DNA from: Otis tarda
Lineage: Eukaryota; Chordata; Aves; Otidiformes; Otididae
Direction: 5' to 3'
Length of the DNA: 64,000 nt
Assembly: GCA_026413225.1 (NCBI GenBank)
Contig: CM048554.1
Location: forward strand, 97,133,963-97,197,962
Shown here: piece after piece, positions 1-12,975 of the stretch
Layout of the letters: each line of letters starts with the position of its first letter
Position numbering within the stretch: the first letter of the stretch is position 1
The notes under the pieces: model-generated
The model's database searches: none
What the model was told of the DNA's origin: nothing
Seen by the model: only the letters and a program-made list of their open reading frames with translations
Program-made: the position numbers and the translations under genes

Positions 1-2950
1 GGGAAGGTAAAGTTTGATCAATAGGAATGTTTTAAAAAGATGTGTCAGTAAAAGAGGTGAGCAGTCAAACAAGTAAAAAGTAAAGATAGAGCTCTAAGCA
101 AGGTACATAACTTTTATGAGTTTTGTGATGCTTGGCTTATAGACAGTTTTATACCCTTTTGTGACAGTAAAATGTGTTTTCTTCTTTGTTTTAGGATAGG
201 AAAGTGCTCTCAGAATGTGGTGGTTATTAATAAATGTGTTGACCATTACTTTTTAGACTTCCTAATGCACACTGTAGCTTAAAAAATAAAACAATCAAAA
301 CATCCTTCTAAAACTCTCTCTAATAGCTTCTGTTATGTGGAAATTCTGAAAATATAGTGACTGGTAACTGGTACCTGCCAAAGGCTTTCTGTTTTAATTA
401 TATGATCCTATTAGCTGTTTATATGAGGAATAGCAGCATGTTCTGAATACAGGCTTTGCCATTAGTAATTCCTACAGTCTACAGGCCTCTGAATGGCTGT
501 AGCTTCCCCAGTTTACCTGAAATGCAAAATCATTTCAGGTAGCCACAGAAAGCTCTATCAACCTTTTCGTCAACATTTTTTGCTTAGCTGTTTTATCAGA
601 CATATTCTTGGAGTGGGGTATAGGTAAAGGAACAAAACTGGATCTGCAGAAGCTACATCTAAAGCTCCAAGAGAAACTGGTGTTTCCAATTTGAATCTGC
701 AGTAAGGGCAGAGAAAGCATGCTACAAAGTAGCTGATTATATGAACAAAAAAGTTATAGTTTGGAACCAGAAGGTGCTCATTTTAAGGGAGGTGGCTGGC
801 AAACTGAGATTTCTTCAAATAGATAATCCTAGTAAAACCCCCGTCAGTACAGCCGTATGCAGCTAGCTGCTTCAGTGCGCTCACAGGGCCTTATAGTTCT
901 CTTGTGGTTTATTATGCCATTTGGAACAATGTTAAGTGGAGAGTAAGCAAATAGTTCTTCAGTATCTGATCTCAGTGGGTTATACTAAGGGTTTTATAAC
1001 CAGCACCTTTTCTGTCAGTTGCTACAAATTCTACTTTGAATTCATGTTACCAAGAACTATTTTTCTTTTCAGATTAAAACATTAATCTATTAAAAATACC
1101 TGGGTTAAGGGTAACAATGCTGAATTAAAAAAAAAAAAGAATCAAAATGGCTTTCTAGTGTTCAGTCTTGGACCACTGCTTCATGGTTAGGCAACATGAG
1201 ACAGGAGATGAACTTTGCACTGATCCTCCTCAATGCCAACAGTGATTCTTCAACTAGTCAACTTGGGGCATTCATAAAGCATTTATCTGCAAAAAGCCTT
1301 CAAGTTCTGTGCCCGGAACCGGCAGGGTAAACATTAAGCAGTACTACGTCAAATGGTTAGTTGTTTACATCTTTTTGTGAATATGGTCCTTTGAGAGAAC
1401 CCAGAAGGTTAATAAAGGCAATCTAAGCTACAAAATAGATTTTAAAGATTACTTTTGTAGAATGCTGAGAAACTTGCCAGACTATATTAAACTTGTATCT
1501 TGACGCATAACAAAAAATTATCCATAGACATAAAGTCTTGAGTAGAACAAATGACTGGCACTGAACTCTCTTCAGTCATCGGCAACTAGCTGTGTTGGGA
1601 ACAGAATTGGAGAAAATCTTCTCTAGACTAAGACTACTGTATGAACTCCCAGAGGTCTGTATCTACATGATTCTGCAAAAAAAAAAAAAATCCACTGAAA
1701 TCACTACATCCTGATTAAATAGAAAATTGTGCCGGTTTGGATTCTTCTGTTCTGGCAAAAGAGAAATACTCAATTCTCTGTAAAACAGAATGGCTGCCTC
1801 TGTGTCTCCTACTGAAGAGTTAACTCCTGGCCTTATTAAAATGGCAGTAAAAATTCAGTTTTAGGTTTGATATTTCAGGATACTGAGGTTGTATTACCTT
1901 GTATTGCTTGCTCTTGCTCTGACTTTAATGTGCTGTCATTTGAGTCACTAGCACTGAATCTGGAGGGATTTAATAGTCTACAGCTTATGGACATGGTATT
2001 GTGATCTCCATATTCTAACTCTAACACCTCTAACTTGTATTTGAGTGATTTGAAGTTTCATTACAAGATATACTGAAACCAAGGCAGTGTCCCAGATCTG
2101 GTAGGATCATGTAAAACTAAGATTATACAGAAATAGATGGTTATCTCTTTCAACCTAGCATGCATTTCTGAATATTAACATCTTTGGTTTCATGTGTTAT
2201 CTTTCTGAGATTCATACACACACATGCAATTTTTTTTCTCAGAAAACGATTGGGAAACTTATTTTGAAAAAAAAAAATATTAAATACATAGTGTATTTTC
2301 AGAAGGGCGAAAACAAGCAGGCTGAAATGAGATGTGTATAAAGTAAGTGTGAAGCCAAATTCCTAATCAAAACTCTTACAAAAAGGAAAAGAGAGGAAAA
2401 GATATAATCTTATCCCTTGCTGAAACTCATAGTAATGTCACTGCATAAATACAAAAGAAAAAAGCTTTCATAAAACAGAATAAATCACACTGGAAGACTA
2501 GTCTGGCATAAGATGGAAGAAAGGTCTCTGCATGTGTTGGAAATCTTTACTTACCCCTTCTTTCACTTGAATCTTAAGAGAATGTAAGCGTAGTTAGAGA
2601 TAAACATAGAAGCATTTAAGGAAGCTGTTTATACTTAATCTGGCTGCATTTTTTAAACCTTCTGTTCCATTTTCTCTGTAAATAGTGTCTATCAGTAATC
2701 CTTACTTGCCTGCTATCTTCATCTTGCATGCAAGTTTAGTTAACTACAGAGAAATCCTTAAAAGTAAGGTTTCAGCATTCTACAACAATTGCTCTTCACC
2801 ATCAAGGTGCATACCTACAAGGCTGTGTTTTACTAGTTTGAGAGCTTGTATTGTAGGGGTCAATCTTCCAGTGATCAAAGATAACAAAAATTGCTCATTG
2901 ACAGCAGGAAAGGCGGTATATACAATGCCTGATCCTCAAAACTTCAAAAG
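1..2950. other. Non-coding intronic stretch
   Basis: AT-rich sequence with no supported exon, RNA gene or recognisable repeat. Short A runs occur near 1128, 1678 and 2267. The open frames here are short and look random. It is inferred to lie in an EYS intron because the first recognised EYS exon is downstream on the + strand. Confidence 0.5.
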
Positions 2951-3955
2951 GAAGTCACCAGTGGCGTCCCTCAGGGGTCCGTGTTGGGCCCGGCCCTGTT
3001 CAACATCTTTGTCGGCGACATGGACAGTGGGATAGAGTGCACCCTCAGCAAGTTCGCCGATGACACCAAGCTGTGTGGTGCCGTCGACTCGCTGGAAGGG
3101 AGGGATGCCATCCAGAGGGACCTTGACAGGCTGGAGAGGTGGGCCCGTGCCAACCTCATGAAGTTCAACCAGGCCAAGTGCAAGGTCCTGCACCTGGGTC
3201 GTGGCAATCCCAGGCACAAATACAGGCTGGGCGGAGAATGGATTGAGAGCAGCCCTGAGGAGAAAGACTTGGGAGTGCTGGTGGACGAGAGGCTCAACAT
3301 GAGTGGGCAATGCGCCCTTGCGGCCCAGAAGGCCAACCGCATTCTGGGCTGCATCAAGAGGAGCGTGGCCGGCAGGTCGAGGGAGGTGATTCTGCCCCTC
3401 TACTCTGCCCTGGTGAGACCCCACCTGGAGTACTGCGTCCAGTTCTGGAGCCCCCAACACAAGAAGGACATGGACCAGTTGGAAAGGGTCCAGAGGAGGG
3501 CCACCAAGATGATCAGAGGGCTGGAGCACCTCTCCTATGAGGACAGGCTGAGAGAGTTGGGGCTGTTCAGCCTGGAGAAGAGGAGGCTCCGGGGAGACCT
3601 GATAGCGGTCTTCCAATACCTCAAGGGGGCCTACAGGAAAGATGGGGAGAAACTGTTCAGTAGGGCCTGTTGTGATAGGACAAGGGGTAATGGGTTTAAA
3701 TTAGAAGGAGGTAGGTTTAGATTAGATATTAGAAAAAAATTTTTTACAATGAGAGTTGTAGAGCACTGGAACAGGTTGCCCAGAGAGGTGGTGGATGCCC
3801 CATCCCTGGAAGTGTTCAAGGCCAGGCTGGATGAGGCTCTGAACAACCTGATCTAGTCAGGGATGTCCCTGCTCTTGCAGGGGGGTTGGACTAGATGACC
3901 TTTGAAGGTCCCTTCCAACTCTAACCATTCTATGATTCTATGATTCTATGACTAT
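2951..3955 (+). mobile_element. CR1 LINE, 5'-truncated, with intact 3' end
   Basis: This is a non-LTR retrotransposon of the chicken-repeat-1 family. The copy begins inside the reverse transcriptase domain, a normal outcome of incomplete target-primed reverse transcription. It runs through the ORF2 stop and the short 3' UTR (TTGGACTAGATGACCTTTGA type) to the diagnostic octamer tail at 3927-3950, three near-perfect ATTCTATG units. The reading frame is uninterrupted for about 300 codons, so the insertion appears fairly young. Its GC content is clearly higher than that of the flanks. The 5' junction is near 2951, where AT-rich unique sequence changes to the RT frame. Confidence 0.95.
2954..3856 (+). 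pseudogene. CR1 ORF2 C-terminal fragment (reverse transcriptase)
   Basis: The frame opens with [13 protein letters not shown], the RT region that precedes the catalytic motif. FADDT at 3053-3067 is the LINE form of the YADD active-site box. The thumb and C-terminal part follow, including the family signatures [17 protein letters not shown] and [19 protein letters not shown], with a stop at 3854-3856. No stop or frameshift is visible across about 300 codons. The endonuclease domain, the N-terminal RT and any promoter are missing, so the fragment cannot be autonomous. It is classed as a pseudogene because of this truncation. The octamer tail follows about 70 bp after the stop. Confidence 0.93.
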
Positions 3956-6900
3956 ATGAAAACCAGAGTTTCATTATTGCTGTCTCTTGACTTGAGAGAA
4001 GTTTGGTGCTCATTGTAGGCCTTCGTGTTACTGTTGCCACTGAGTTATGAGCAGTGAGATAAAGGGGTTATGTCAAATATTGAACAATAAAAATGTTAGT
4101 GAAAAAATATAATGGGAAAGATCCGGGTTTGTCTTACATCTATTAGCCTTTCTACAGTCATGCTAGAGGATCAGAATTCTTTGATGGAATTTTAATGTCA
4201 TTCAGTGATGTGTGATCTGGTTTCAAGTTCCTAGCTATAGCTGGTTCTAGCCAGAGGAGGTTAAGCAGATCTCACCACCAACCCACAACGGTGGCTAAGA
4301 CAGTTCAGAAGCCATACCAACCCATAACTCAACCAATTCTGTGCTTGAGCTCAGGTCAGGTGGCCTGTTCATCCACCCACAAACTGTGTATCTGTTCTTC
4401 AATGGCAAAGTTGTTTGTATGTTGTCTGCATATTGTTTCCATATAATCTCAATTTCTGAATCTCAATCTAAGTGTTGTTCTTTTTTTTTTTCCAAGTGTT
4501 TCTGTGTAATAGCAAATAACATTTTCCAAATAGATGCAGAAATCTTTAATTCTTTCAGGGATTTTTAGACAAGCATTTTAAAATGCATCCCCTATGGTAC
4601 ATATGTAAAAGCTATTTCACTTTATAAGGGAAAGTGGAAAGTGAAATGCTAAACTCTAATTTCTTCAGAATAGTAGAAAGTTGAAAAGTGCCAGAGCTGT
4701 CAAGATTTGTGAATCCTTTATGGTATTGCTGTGTAAGAAAGACATCAAATAATTACCAATGAAATCTGAGCATAAATTATGTACATTCAGTATATGAGAA
4801 ATCAGGAAGATCTATAAAAATTGTAACTTTGAAGTTCTTTATCATTAGTAATTTATCAAATAGCCATTTTACAGCATGCTAATTAATTTTCTATACTCTG
4901 AATACATTTATATTTCCTTTTGAAATCCAGCCTATTGTTACTAAATCATTGCTACTATTCAAACCTCTTCAGTTTCTTAGTGCTCTTAGAAGTTCTACTA
5001 GTTTGCTAAAAGTATTGTTTTCTACAACTCTCATTAAAATCTTAAGTCACCTGATAAGTAGTTAAAGCGTGGGGGTTTTTTGTTTTTATTATTCAGTTTA
5101 TTTGCTTGCTATAGTTTTGACTTTTATGTTTTTATTTTGGAGAGGTCAAGAAAGTCTATCAAGCCTAAGAATGTTGTTAGTCAGAACATCCTGCTCTTCT
5201 TCTGGTCTGTGTGAAGAATCCTTCCCTTCAGACTGCTGAGGAAGGTACTGTGTCCTCAGGTACTTACTTGTGGTTTCGAGCTTGACTGGTGATACCAGTA
5301 GGATAGCCAGGACAGAATTTTAATAACACCTTTCTCCTTAAAGGTAAAGGAAAAAGTTGTTTCCTTTTTTTTTTTTTAAATAAACTATTTCACCCATATT
5401 TTTGGATTTAGGGCATATCAAGAGGTACATATTTTATAATTCATAGCATGTGCATCCCAATGGAGGCTGAGCTTGTTGTCAAGAGTTGTCAAGTGTCAAC
5501 TTCATGTTGTTTGTCTTCATGGAGAATTAATAATGATCATTCTGAATCCCAAAGAGTCAATGAGAAAAACTTGCCCCAGTGTAATGAGGGATCAAGTCTG
5601 AACTCTGAGGTACTTCAGAAAGACAGGAGAATTTTACTTCCTTTGAAGAATCGTTCTTGTACTCTAATGTGTTGAGAAGCCTTTTAGAAAGGCATTGTCT
5701 TTTACCTATGGTACTTCTAGTCAGAGGTTGTCTTTACACAATTTATGATGAAGTAGCTCTCAAAAATATGAAAATGCTTGGAGTTACCTAAATAGTCTTC
5801 AGTTTTACATTCTCATGTTTTCTTCTTTTCAGTTCTTTGTTGGGTGGAATCTATTTTACGAAGTTGATTTTTTTTTTCTTCTATTTGTTGAGTTTGTAGT
5901 AAGTCATTAATGCATTGACATAGATCTGAAGTGTACATGGAGTAATTTTTAGGTCAGAAAAAAAATTGTACACTATACTGGAAGAAGATTAACTGAAATG
6001 GAATAATTATTTAATATTTCACATTTTATGGAGGGGATATATTTATGCTTGAGATCTATCTTGTGGTTATTTTGTTTGGCCTGAAAGTTTGAGCATACTC
6101 AGCAACTTTATGCATGTATTAGAATGATTTGATTATATATATAAAATTAGTTTCTTAGCTTGGATAGAATAAACAAATTTGTACTGAGAAACAGTCATTT
6201 GACTAGACTGTATAGCTTTAATTCGACAAACAAACAAAATGGTAAGTTAATATGATAGTTGAAATAATCTTTGGACTTTGTATGGAACTGGGAAGACTTT
6301 TAGAATACTACCGTCAAGTCCCTAAAAACAGCCATGGTAAGCAGGAAAAATTGGAGAAAAAAAAAAATAATCCATATGTTAATAGTAATTTATCTTTTAC
6401 AATTTTTAATGTTTTTATTCTCATTGATTGAGAACGTCTTAACAAAAAACCCTGCTGAGACAGAGATAGCAAAACCGATATACTGATTGCTTTTTCAATG
6501 AACTTAGATATAGCAGAAAGTTTTCTTCACAAATGCGTAGCAGTTTCTGCCAGAGAATTTCAAGATAGAGAACAAATGCTACTGAATTACAACTTGCCCT
6601 AGACAGTTTGTCTTTGACACTCTTTACTATTGTGTTATTAGTCTTTTCAACTAACTTCCTTCTTGTTCCAGACATACAATCTTAGTTTTCTTTCCTTGTT
6701 TTCTTGTTTTCTTATTTTTTTTCTCCTGTTACTAATCTTATTTTCTTATGATGAGGAGAAATTTTTTCTATAGTTCTAAGACAGCAGTCTTTAATTTTCA
6801 CACATCTCACTTCTCCTAACTTAGCTGCAGTTTAGTTTTTTGGTTTTCTACAAATTCTTTCTTCCTTCGTGTTCAGCTTCATCCACAGGTAAATGAAATC

Positions 6901-8230
6901 ATAACATGACGTTCAGAATTTCCCTGCTTTTGATTGTTCAGTCCTCTTTTTCTAGACTAGGCTTCTTTTTTCATCACACTGCTGTTATCATTAAAATATA
7001 CTGATGATTGAAAAACATCATATATCCTAACCCCATGTGTGAATATCTTCCTGTACAATACAGCTCTTGTTTGAAAGACTTTCCTTTAATATTACTGTCT
7101 AGTCTACTACTGATGAGTAACAATATATTTGAGTAATCTTTGAACAGGACTCAGGGCAAAGGATAAACAACAGAGGGAAAATAAAAAGCCCTTATTTTCA
7201 CTCACTATGTAGTTCAGTCCTGAAATGACTATATTAAAAAAAAAAAAAAGTCATAGAACTTACTTTTATGTTTACTTGTTTATATGCTCCTACATACTTT
7301 ACTGGCATATTTTTACTGAATTTTCCTCTGATATTTTATAATCAACATGAATCTAAATCTGGATTAGATTATATATGCTTTTGTATATAGTCATAGAACT
7401 CAGTTTTATATGCAGTGTCTATTATCAAACTGATTTCTCTTCGAATTACACCCTTAGATGCTACCATACTAAAGAAAATAGAATTGTAAAGGTGTAATTT
7501 AAAGTCTGTTTTGGGAATAATCAGCTTCCATAGAAATAACCCAAGGGAACACTTGACTTGCGGAAATTTTATTTCTAGTGATTTTGATCTTTTCATTGAT
7601 TAGGTATCAAGTTGACTTTCAGAACCTGACGTCCTTCTTTCCACTGAGGAAATAATTTCCTTACGAACTTTTGAACAATCATGCACCACTAGGCACAGAA
7701 TTTACAAGATATTTGTAAAGCAACGTTAATGAAATAACAGGTACAGTTTGCATAAGGCTTCAGGCAGGAGTAAAACAATATTGTATACTGTCATAAGAAA
7801 GACAAAACTGAATGTAGCCAGCATTTTTCACATTCTGCAAAGCTTCTTTTTTTGGTGGCAAAAACATTTAAAAACACAAAATGAAGCAGGTATGAGTGGA
7901 CTCGGTGTATTGCTTCTCCATCTGCTCATACTGGTATCCTAGCAAGACAAGGATACTTGCTCGCCTCAGAATTTTCAAGAGGCAATTTTGTAAATAAGTG
8001 ACAAAATGATACATTCTTCGTAATGATAATGTTTTGAGAAGATGTGTCATCTCACAAATAATAATGTGTTATGGATTTTGGAAAAATCTCGAACTTTACT
8101 CTTCTGGAGTCTTCATTTCTTCTTATGTTACACCGTCCATTATAATGGGCCAACCTGACCTTTCAGCCAAATGTTTAATGCAGTGCCATACTACTTAATT
8201 CCATTTACACATCTCAGCTGACCACAGACT
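3956..8230. other. Non-coding intronic stretch
   Basis: AT-rich sequence with T and A runs (for example near 4481, 5361, 6358 and 7228). No exon, RNA gene or interspersed repeat could be supported. Open frames of 60-80 codons lack recognisable domains and resemble chance frames. Confidence 0.5.
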
Positions 8231-8234
8231 GCTG

Positions 8235-8594
8235 TTAAAGAACTTTGTATATGTGGTAGAAAATTTCCATGAAGTTCTCAATAGCTTTTAAGATTTCATC
8301 TCCATGTTCTGTGTACAGCTGAGCGTGTTTTGAGGATGAGCACAGAACTGGGATAGATTGATGTTTTGAGGATGAGCACAGGACTGGGATAGATGCAACC
8401 AACATCCCATTACTCCAGCCACTCTTGTTGATGACTGAGGCCAGAGTTGCTCTAAGGGCCTGGACTTGCACCTGAGGTGGCAGGTATTGCAACGCTCTTT
8501 TGAGTTTAATGTTGCCAATGGACTGAGAAATGGAAGGGAAACCCAAAGGAGAAGTTTGGCTTTTTCTGCTAGCTGCTTCCTGGAGCTGCTTCAC
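8235..8594 (-). other. Unrecognised open frame with an in-frame duplication
   Basis: A 119-codon frame on the - strand, beginning at a GTG with an in-frame stop just upstream. The predicted product has mixed, protein-like composition (KQLQEAASRK near the start, KAIENFMEIFYHIY near the end). A perfectly in-frame 12-residue duplication contains SIPVLCSSSKH twice. I do not recognise the family. There is no ATG at its start, no clear splice site and no poly(A) tail after the stop. It could be a decayed retrocopy fragment, an exon on the opposite strand, or chance. Confidence that it is a real gene piece is low. Confidence 0.2.
8326..8396. repeat. 36-bp tandem duplication
   Basis: Two adjacent copies of a 36-bp unit beginning TGTTTTGAGGATGAGCACAG start at 8326 and 8362. 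They differ at few positions (for example AGAACTGG versus AGGACTGG), which points to a fairly recent local duplication. The period is a multiple of three. Confidence 0.85.
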
Positions 8595-8689
8595 AATTTA
8601 GAAGGAATGTATGCTATGGTGTCTCATGTTTCTTGCTTCTAAGTGAGACCTAGATATTTTTTCATGCACAGTATAGCAAATAGTTCACT

Positions 8690-8775
8690 AAACCAAAAGT
8701 CAGGGCTTGCTTCCTGTGTGACCTTGGGTAGCATACTTCTCAGCCCTCTCTGGCCATGTAGCTTTAGTGGATTGT
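8690..8775 (+). mobile_element. Probable MIR SINE relic
   Basis: The core TGTGTGACCTTGGG near 8717-8730 is followed by a diverged form of the CACTTCTC..CCTCTCTG segment. This matches the conserved core of amniote MIR elements as I know them. The flanks are too diverged to define ends. Diverged MIR copies are expected in bird genomes. Confidence 0.55.
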
Positions 8776-8799
8776 CCCCTGAAAAGTGCTACAAAGTTA

Positions 8800-11700
8800 A
8801 AACTGCTGCTTTCACTGTCTCAATACAGTCTTACTGTAATAAGAGTCTAATGCAAATAATTAACTGTTTGAAATAAAGAAGAAAATAATTGGAATTAATT
8901 ATTTTTATTTATTTAATTTAAATAGAAAGCATCTGTTATAACTAGACATTTATTGTTAAATAGAGACTTCATGTATGTGTTCATTGCCTGGTGCAATGGG
9001 AAATAGCAAGTCATGAGGAGACTTGGCTGAAATTTCTTGAACTGATATTTTTTTCTTGATTGATAAACTTTTTTACATCGATGTAAAACAGTTTATCATC
9101 ATCATCAAAACTCAAAACTAACAAAAACAAAGTCAGTGAATGATTTAATTTTACCAGAATTTACCACTTGGCTACTTTATCTTAACTTTAAAAAAAAAAA
9201 GTTTAAAAAAATCTTACATGTAACAATTTTCTCAAATTATTTTGCAAGTTCCCATCAGCTGTTAGTATGATTTTCTCATTTGTGTCTATATAATGAGTAC
9301 AGTTGCATCACTTTGTATGCAACTGTGTCTAGGCAGTTCAGTAAATTCCTGCTGTGATTAAAAAAAATCCAGCAACCTGTTTGGATTTTCACCAGGAGGT
9401 CACATCGATGGCAAGTGATTATGTTGTGTCAAGAAGTGTTCAACCTAGAGCAGGTACCAAATTACAGTGCTGTAGCTCTCTCTGTTTGTTACACAGGCAG
9501 CTGTCCTGTGACATCAATCCTAGACCGACTGCAATGCAACATCCTTCATTACGCTGCATCTAATGTAGCACAGTCTCAGCTTTAATATTCCCACCAGTGT
9601 AATGGCTACATAGAGTTTAATTCTTGATAACTTTCCCTGAATGTGAACAAGAGACAAATGCCTGGTGAGCAGCTGTATATCATTTAGTCATCTCCCTGCG
9701 GAAAGCAGTCATTTGAGCGAGATTTAAAATTAGAGAAGTCACAGACTTGGGCACTTACAGATTCCCCTTTGCCCATAATGGAGAAGAATAATGAGTTTCA
9801 GTACAAATTGTAAGGGCTAAAAATATTGCTTTGTGCAATGAAAATTGTACTGTTATATATCACCTCCCCCTTCCCCTGACACTTTCAATCAGCTTGTCAG
9901 CTTTCACTGGTAGATAATTTGATGAAAGCTTTGCACTGAGTAAGGCTTTTTGCTCAGTTGTGTACAGCAAAAATACTGCTTGTGTCAGGACCAATTAATA
10001 ACGCTGAGCATGTTTTCATACATGTGAACAGCTGCTATAAATCTTTGTTCCATGAAACATCAGTATCCATAAGAATAATGTTAGCAATAGGTACTAATAG
10101 CATACTTTGTGGCTGGACTAAAGATGTTACAGTAGCCAGCTGATAAATTTGATGACAGCTGACAAATTTCTGGAATGTTAGGATGCCTGTAGGTTCCTGA
10201 CAACGTATTTTAAAGCTTCATTTCTTGTGCTTACCTTTAACTGCCCTTAAAGGCTGTAAAGCTGTATATGGGTGTTAGCCCATGCTAGTATTTCTCTCTC
10301 CTTCTAGCCTTCCAGAAAGAGGAATGGGGGGAGAGACTGGCACTTAAGACATTTTATATTTAGAAGCTTTATCTATTATCTGTGTTCTTTCCCCCCCCCC
10401 CACCCCTTGAGGCTATAAATGCCTAGGATTTTCATGACACTTACAATCCAAGGTATACATTATTAAAAGGCAAGGGAAAAAATATCTGAGAGGAGAGTAT
10501 GAAATGGATAGCAATATTCCCTTATAATAATAGCATCTCAATTGCAAAATAGTTGTTTATGAGGCATTTATTATTAGACACCCACAGGATCTTCCTATCT
10601 TTTGCTCACTGGAAATCGTATGCCAAGAGCTGGGGAATGCAAATGCAGCTACCAAGTACACTGCAACTACAGGATCTGAGGATCTGAAAATTAAAGTAAT
10701 AGAAGAAGTTACTGTGTCAGACACTTAACTATTTAAAAAAAATATATATATTTTGTTTTAGCTGCTTCCCTTCTCTCCAACCCTCTTTTATTTTAGTATT
10801 GGCTCATAAGTTATAGAAAGCTTCTTTTTTTCCAATGTTAAATGATTTAATACTTCTAATCAACTGTTTTCCTTCAAGGATTTGCAAATATACCTTTATC
10901 CCTCAAGACTGTAACCTACACTTTATATTTGCCAGGGAAAAATCCCTCCTGTGAACATATTTTCTTGATTTTTAATTTTGTGATATCAATAACACATCAG
11001 ACCTACCTTAGGAATGGTTAATTATTTCTTGGTTACTTTGTAGTTCAGTGCTATAACTTTGATTCTCTCTGTAGCTGTACTCTATATGGAGAACAGATTT
11101 AAAAGACTGATACAATAAAGTTCGTATGTTGGTCAATTCTGTTTTCCAGCTGTGTAGTATGGGTACAGGGTGTAAGTCACTACTAATTCAGAAGACTTCT
11201 CATGATCCCTGAACTGTAATCAACAGATTCATTAATAAGACCTAGTACAATTCCACTCTGTTTTTAATTCTTTTCATAACTCCTAATTACTGTGCATTAC
11301 TTCACTGATAGGCTTGCCTTTAAGTACTATTTATAGATTAGCTGCATATTTTTTATATTTGCACTCATTTAATTAATCCTGGCCAAAAAAAAAACCCATC
11401 CTGCTAACACATATATTTCTATTTTTGCTGATTTTTCATGTATATTCAATATTTAAATTGGGAAAATGACAGTCATGGTATTTTTGATAATTCTCTAAAT
11501 GCACGACCTTTCTAAAAACTACAAAGGAAAAATGTTGGGGGTTTGATTTTTTTGCTTGTATTTTTAATTTAAAAAAAGAATTACATATTTCATCAATTGA
11601 TAATTTTTCCCTGGAGATTTTAACATCCCACAAAGAAATTACATTTCCATAAAGAGATTTTTTTTTTATAAGGTAAAACTAAAAATACAGTGTGTTCAAC

Positions 11701-12280
11701 AAGTATTACACAGGTAATAAATATCAATTCATGTTGTTTGACAGTGCACTCAGGTTTTTTTTTATTTACGTCATTCGAAAAAATTCTGGTTTGAGTCTCA
11801 AGGGTTGCATTGGTGGCTGGGGTAGGGACATGATTGAATTCACTCTTAGATGTGTCATGTTTCTTAGGGAAAAGTGGAGTAGATGAGTGGACCCACATAC
11901 AAATTATGATATCTGAGGACTGTCAAGCAAAATCCTAAAATGTACAAGGCAATAATTCAGATGCCCTACTAAGATTCTCAGAAAAAAACATATCAATCAT
12001 TTTTCAGTGAAAGCATCAATTTTTTTCCATCTTGTTTCTGTTTTCAGTCCCTACTTCTGATGTGCTGACTTCATAAAAGTTATTTCAGCATGTCTCCATT
12101 TCCCGATCTTTTCAATGGGTGATTAATATAATAGTCTTGCCAGCTAAGAGCTTTGAGATATGGTAGTAGAAACATACAATACAATAACTTATTATTGCAT
12201 TCTCTTTATCAAAGGAAAGTGGCTTGAAAAAGAAGCACTATCTATAAAAATCCTTTTTTATTTTTTTCACTGCAGATAGT
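8800..12280. other. Non-coding intronic stretch
   Basis: No exon or identifiable transposon seen. A C-rich run lies at 10391-10406. The part around 9560-9850 has balanced composition and few simple runs, unlike the surrounding AT-rich DNA, and might be a conserved non-coding element. That is a guess from texture only. Confidence 0.45.
10391..10406. repeat. C-rich homopolymer run
   Basis: Eleven C residues followed by A and four more C residues. It is a simple sequence with no further structure seen. Confidence 0.9.
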
Positions 12281-12282
12281 AA

Positions 12283-12862
12283 GTCTGTGGGTGGCTTTCT
12301 GGGGTGCAGGTGCACATTGCTGGCTTCTATTGAGCTTCTCATCCACCAGGACACCCAAGTCCTTCTCCTCTGGGCTGCTGTCGATCCATTCTCCACCCAG
12401 CCTATATTTGTTCTTGGGATTGCCCTGATCTGTGTGCAGGACCTTGCACTTGACTTTGTTATACTTCATTGAGCCCATTAGGCCCCCCTTCATTAGGCCC
12501 CTTCATGGGCCCACCTCTCCAGCCTGTCAAGGTCCCTCTGAATGGCATCCCTTCCCTTCAGTGTGATGACTGCACCACATAGCTTGGTATCGTTGGCGAA
12601 CTTACTGAGGGTGCACTCTATCTGACTGGCCATATTACCGACAAAAATGTTAAACAGCTCTGGTCCTAATACTGACCCCTGAGAAACACCACTCGTCATG
12701 AGTCCCCACTTGGACATCAAGTTGTTGACCACAACTCTTTGAGTGCGGCCATCCAGCTAATTCCTTATCTACTGAGCGGTCCATCCATCAAATCCGTGTC
12801 TTTCCATCTGAGAGACAAGGATGTGTGGGACAGTGTCAGGACATGACATCAGTTGCTCATCC
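12283..12862 (-). mobile_element. CR1 LINE fragment, truncated at both ends
   Basis: Read on the - strand, the fragment starts with a diverged DTVPHILVSQMERHGFDGWT segment. It passes through [10 protein letters not shown] and [18 protein letters not shown] into FANDT at about 12587-12601, where the family's catalytic FADD has an Asp-to-Asn change. It continues as WAHEGA, then loses frame around 12480-12510 at a short duplicated stretch (CATTAGGCCCC twice) and resumes as KCKVLH and [27 protein letters not shown]. Stops interrupt the frame, and the CR1 3' UTR and octamer tail are absent. This is an inactive internal piece, older than the copy at 2951. Confidence 0.9.
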
Positions 12863-12924
12863 CTTGTCCACCAATACTGTAAAAGGCTGTTTAAAATCTT
12901 TAAAATTATCTTTGTAGTTGCCTT

Positions 12925-12975
12925 GACAAATAAATATAAATATAATATAAACATATAAATATAAACATGTAATAG
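12925..12975. repeat. AT-rich microsatellite
   Basis: Irregular repeats of AAATAT and ATAAACAT units. It lies just beyond the 5' end of the minus-strand CR1 fragment. Confidence 0.7.

Noticed and set aside
2936-3616. 226-codon minus-strand frame
   Set aside because: It is the reverse complement of the CR1 reverse transcriptase frame, whose + strand product is clearly recognisable.
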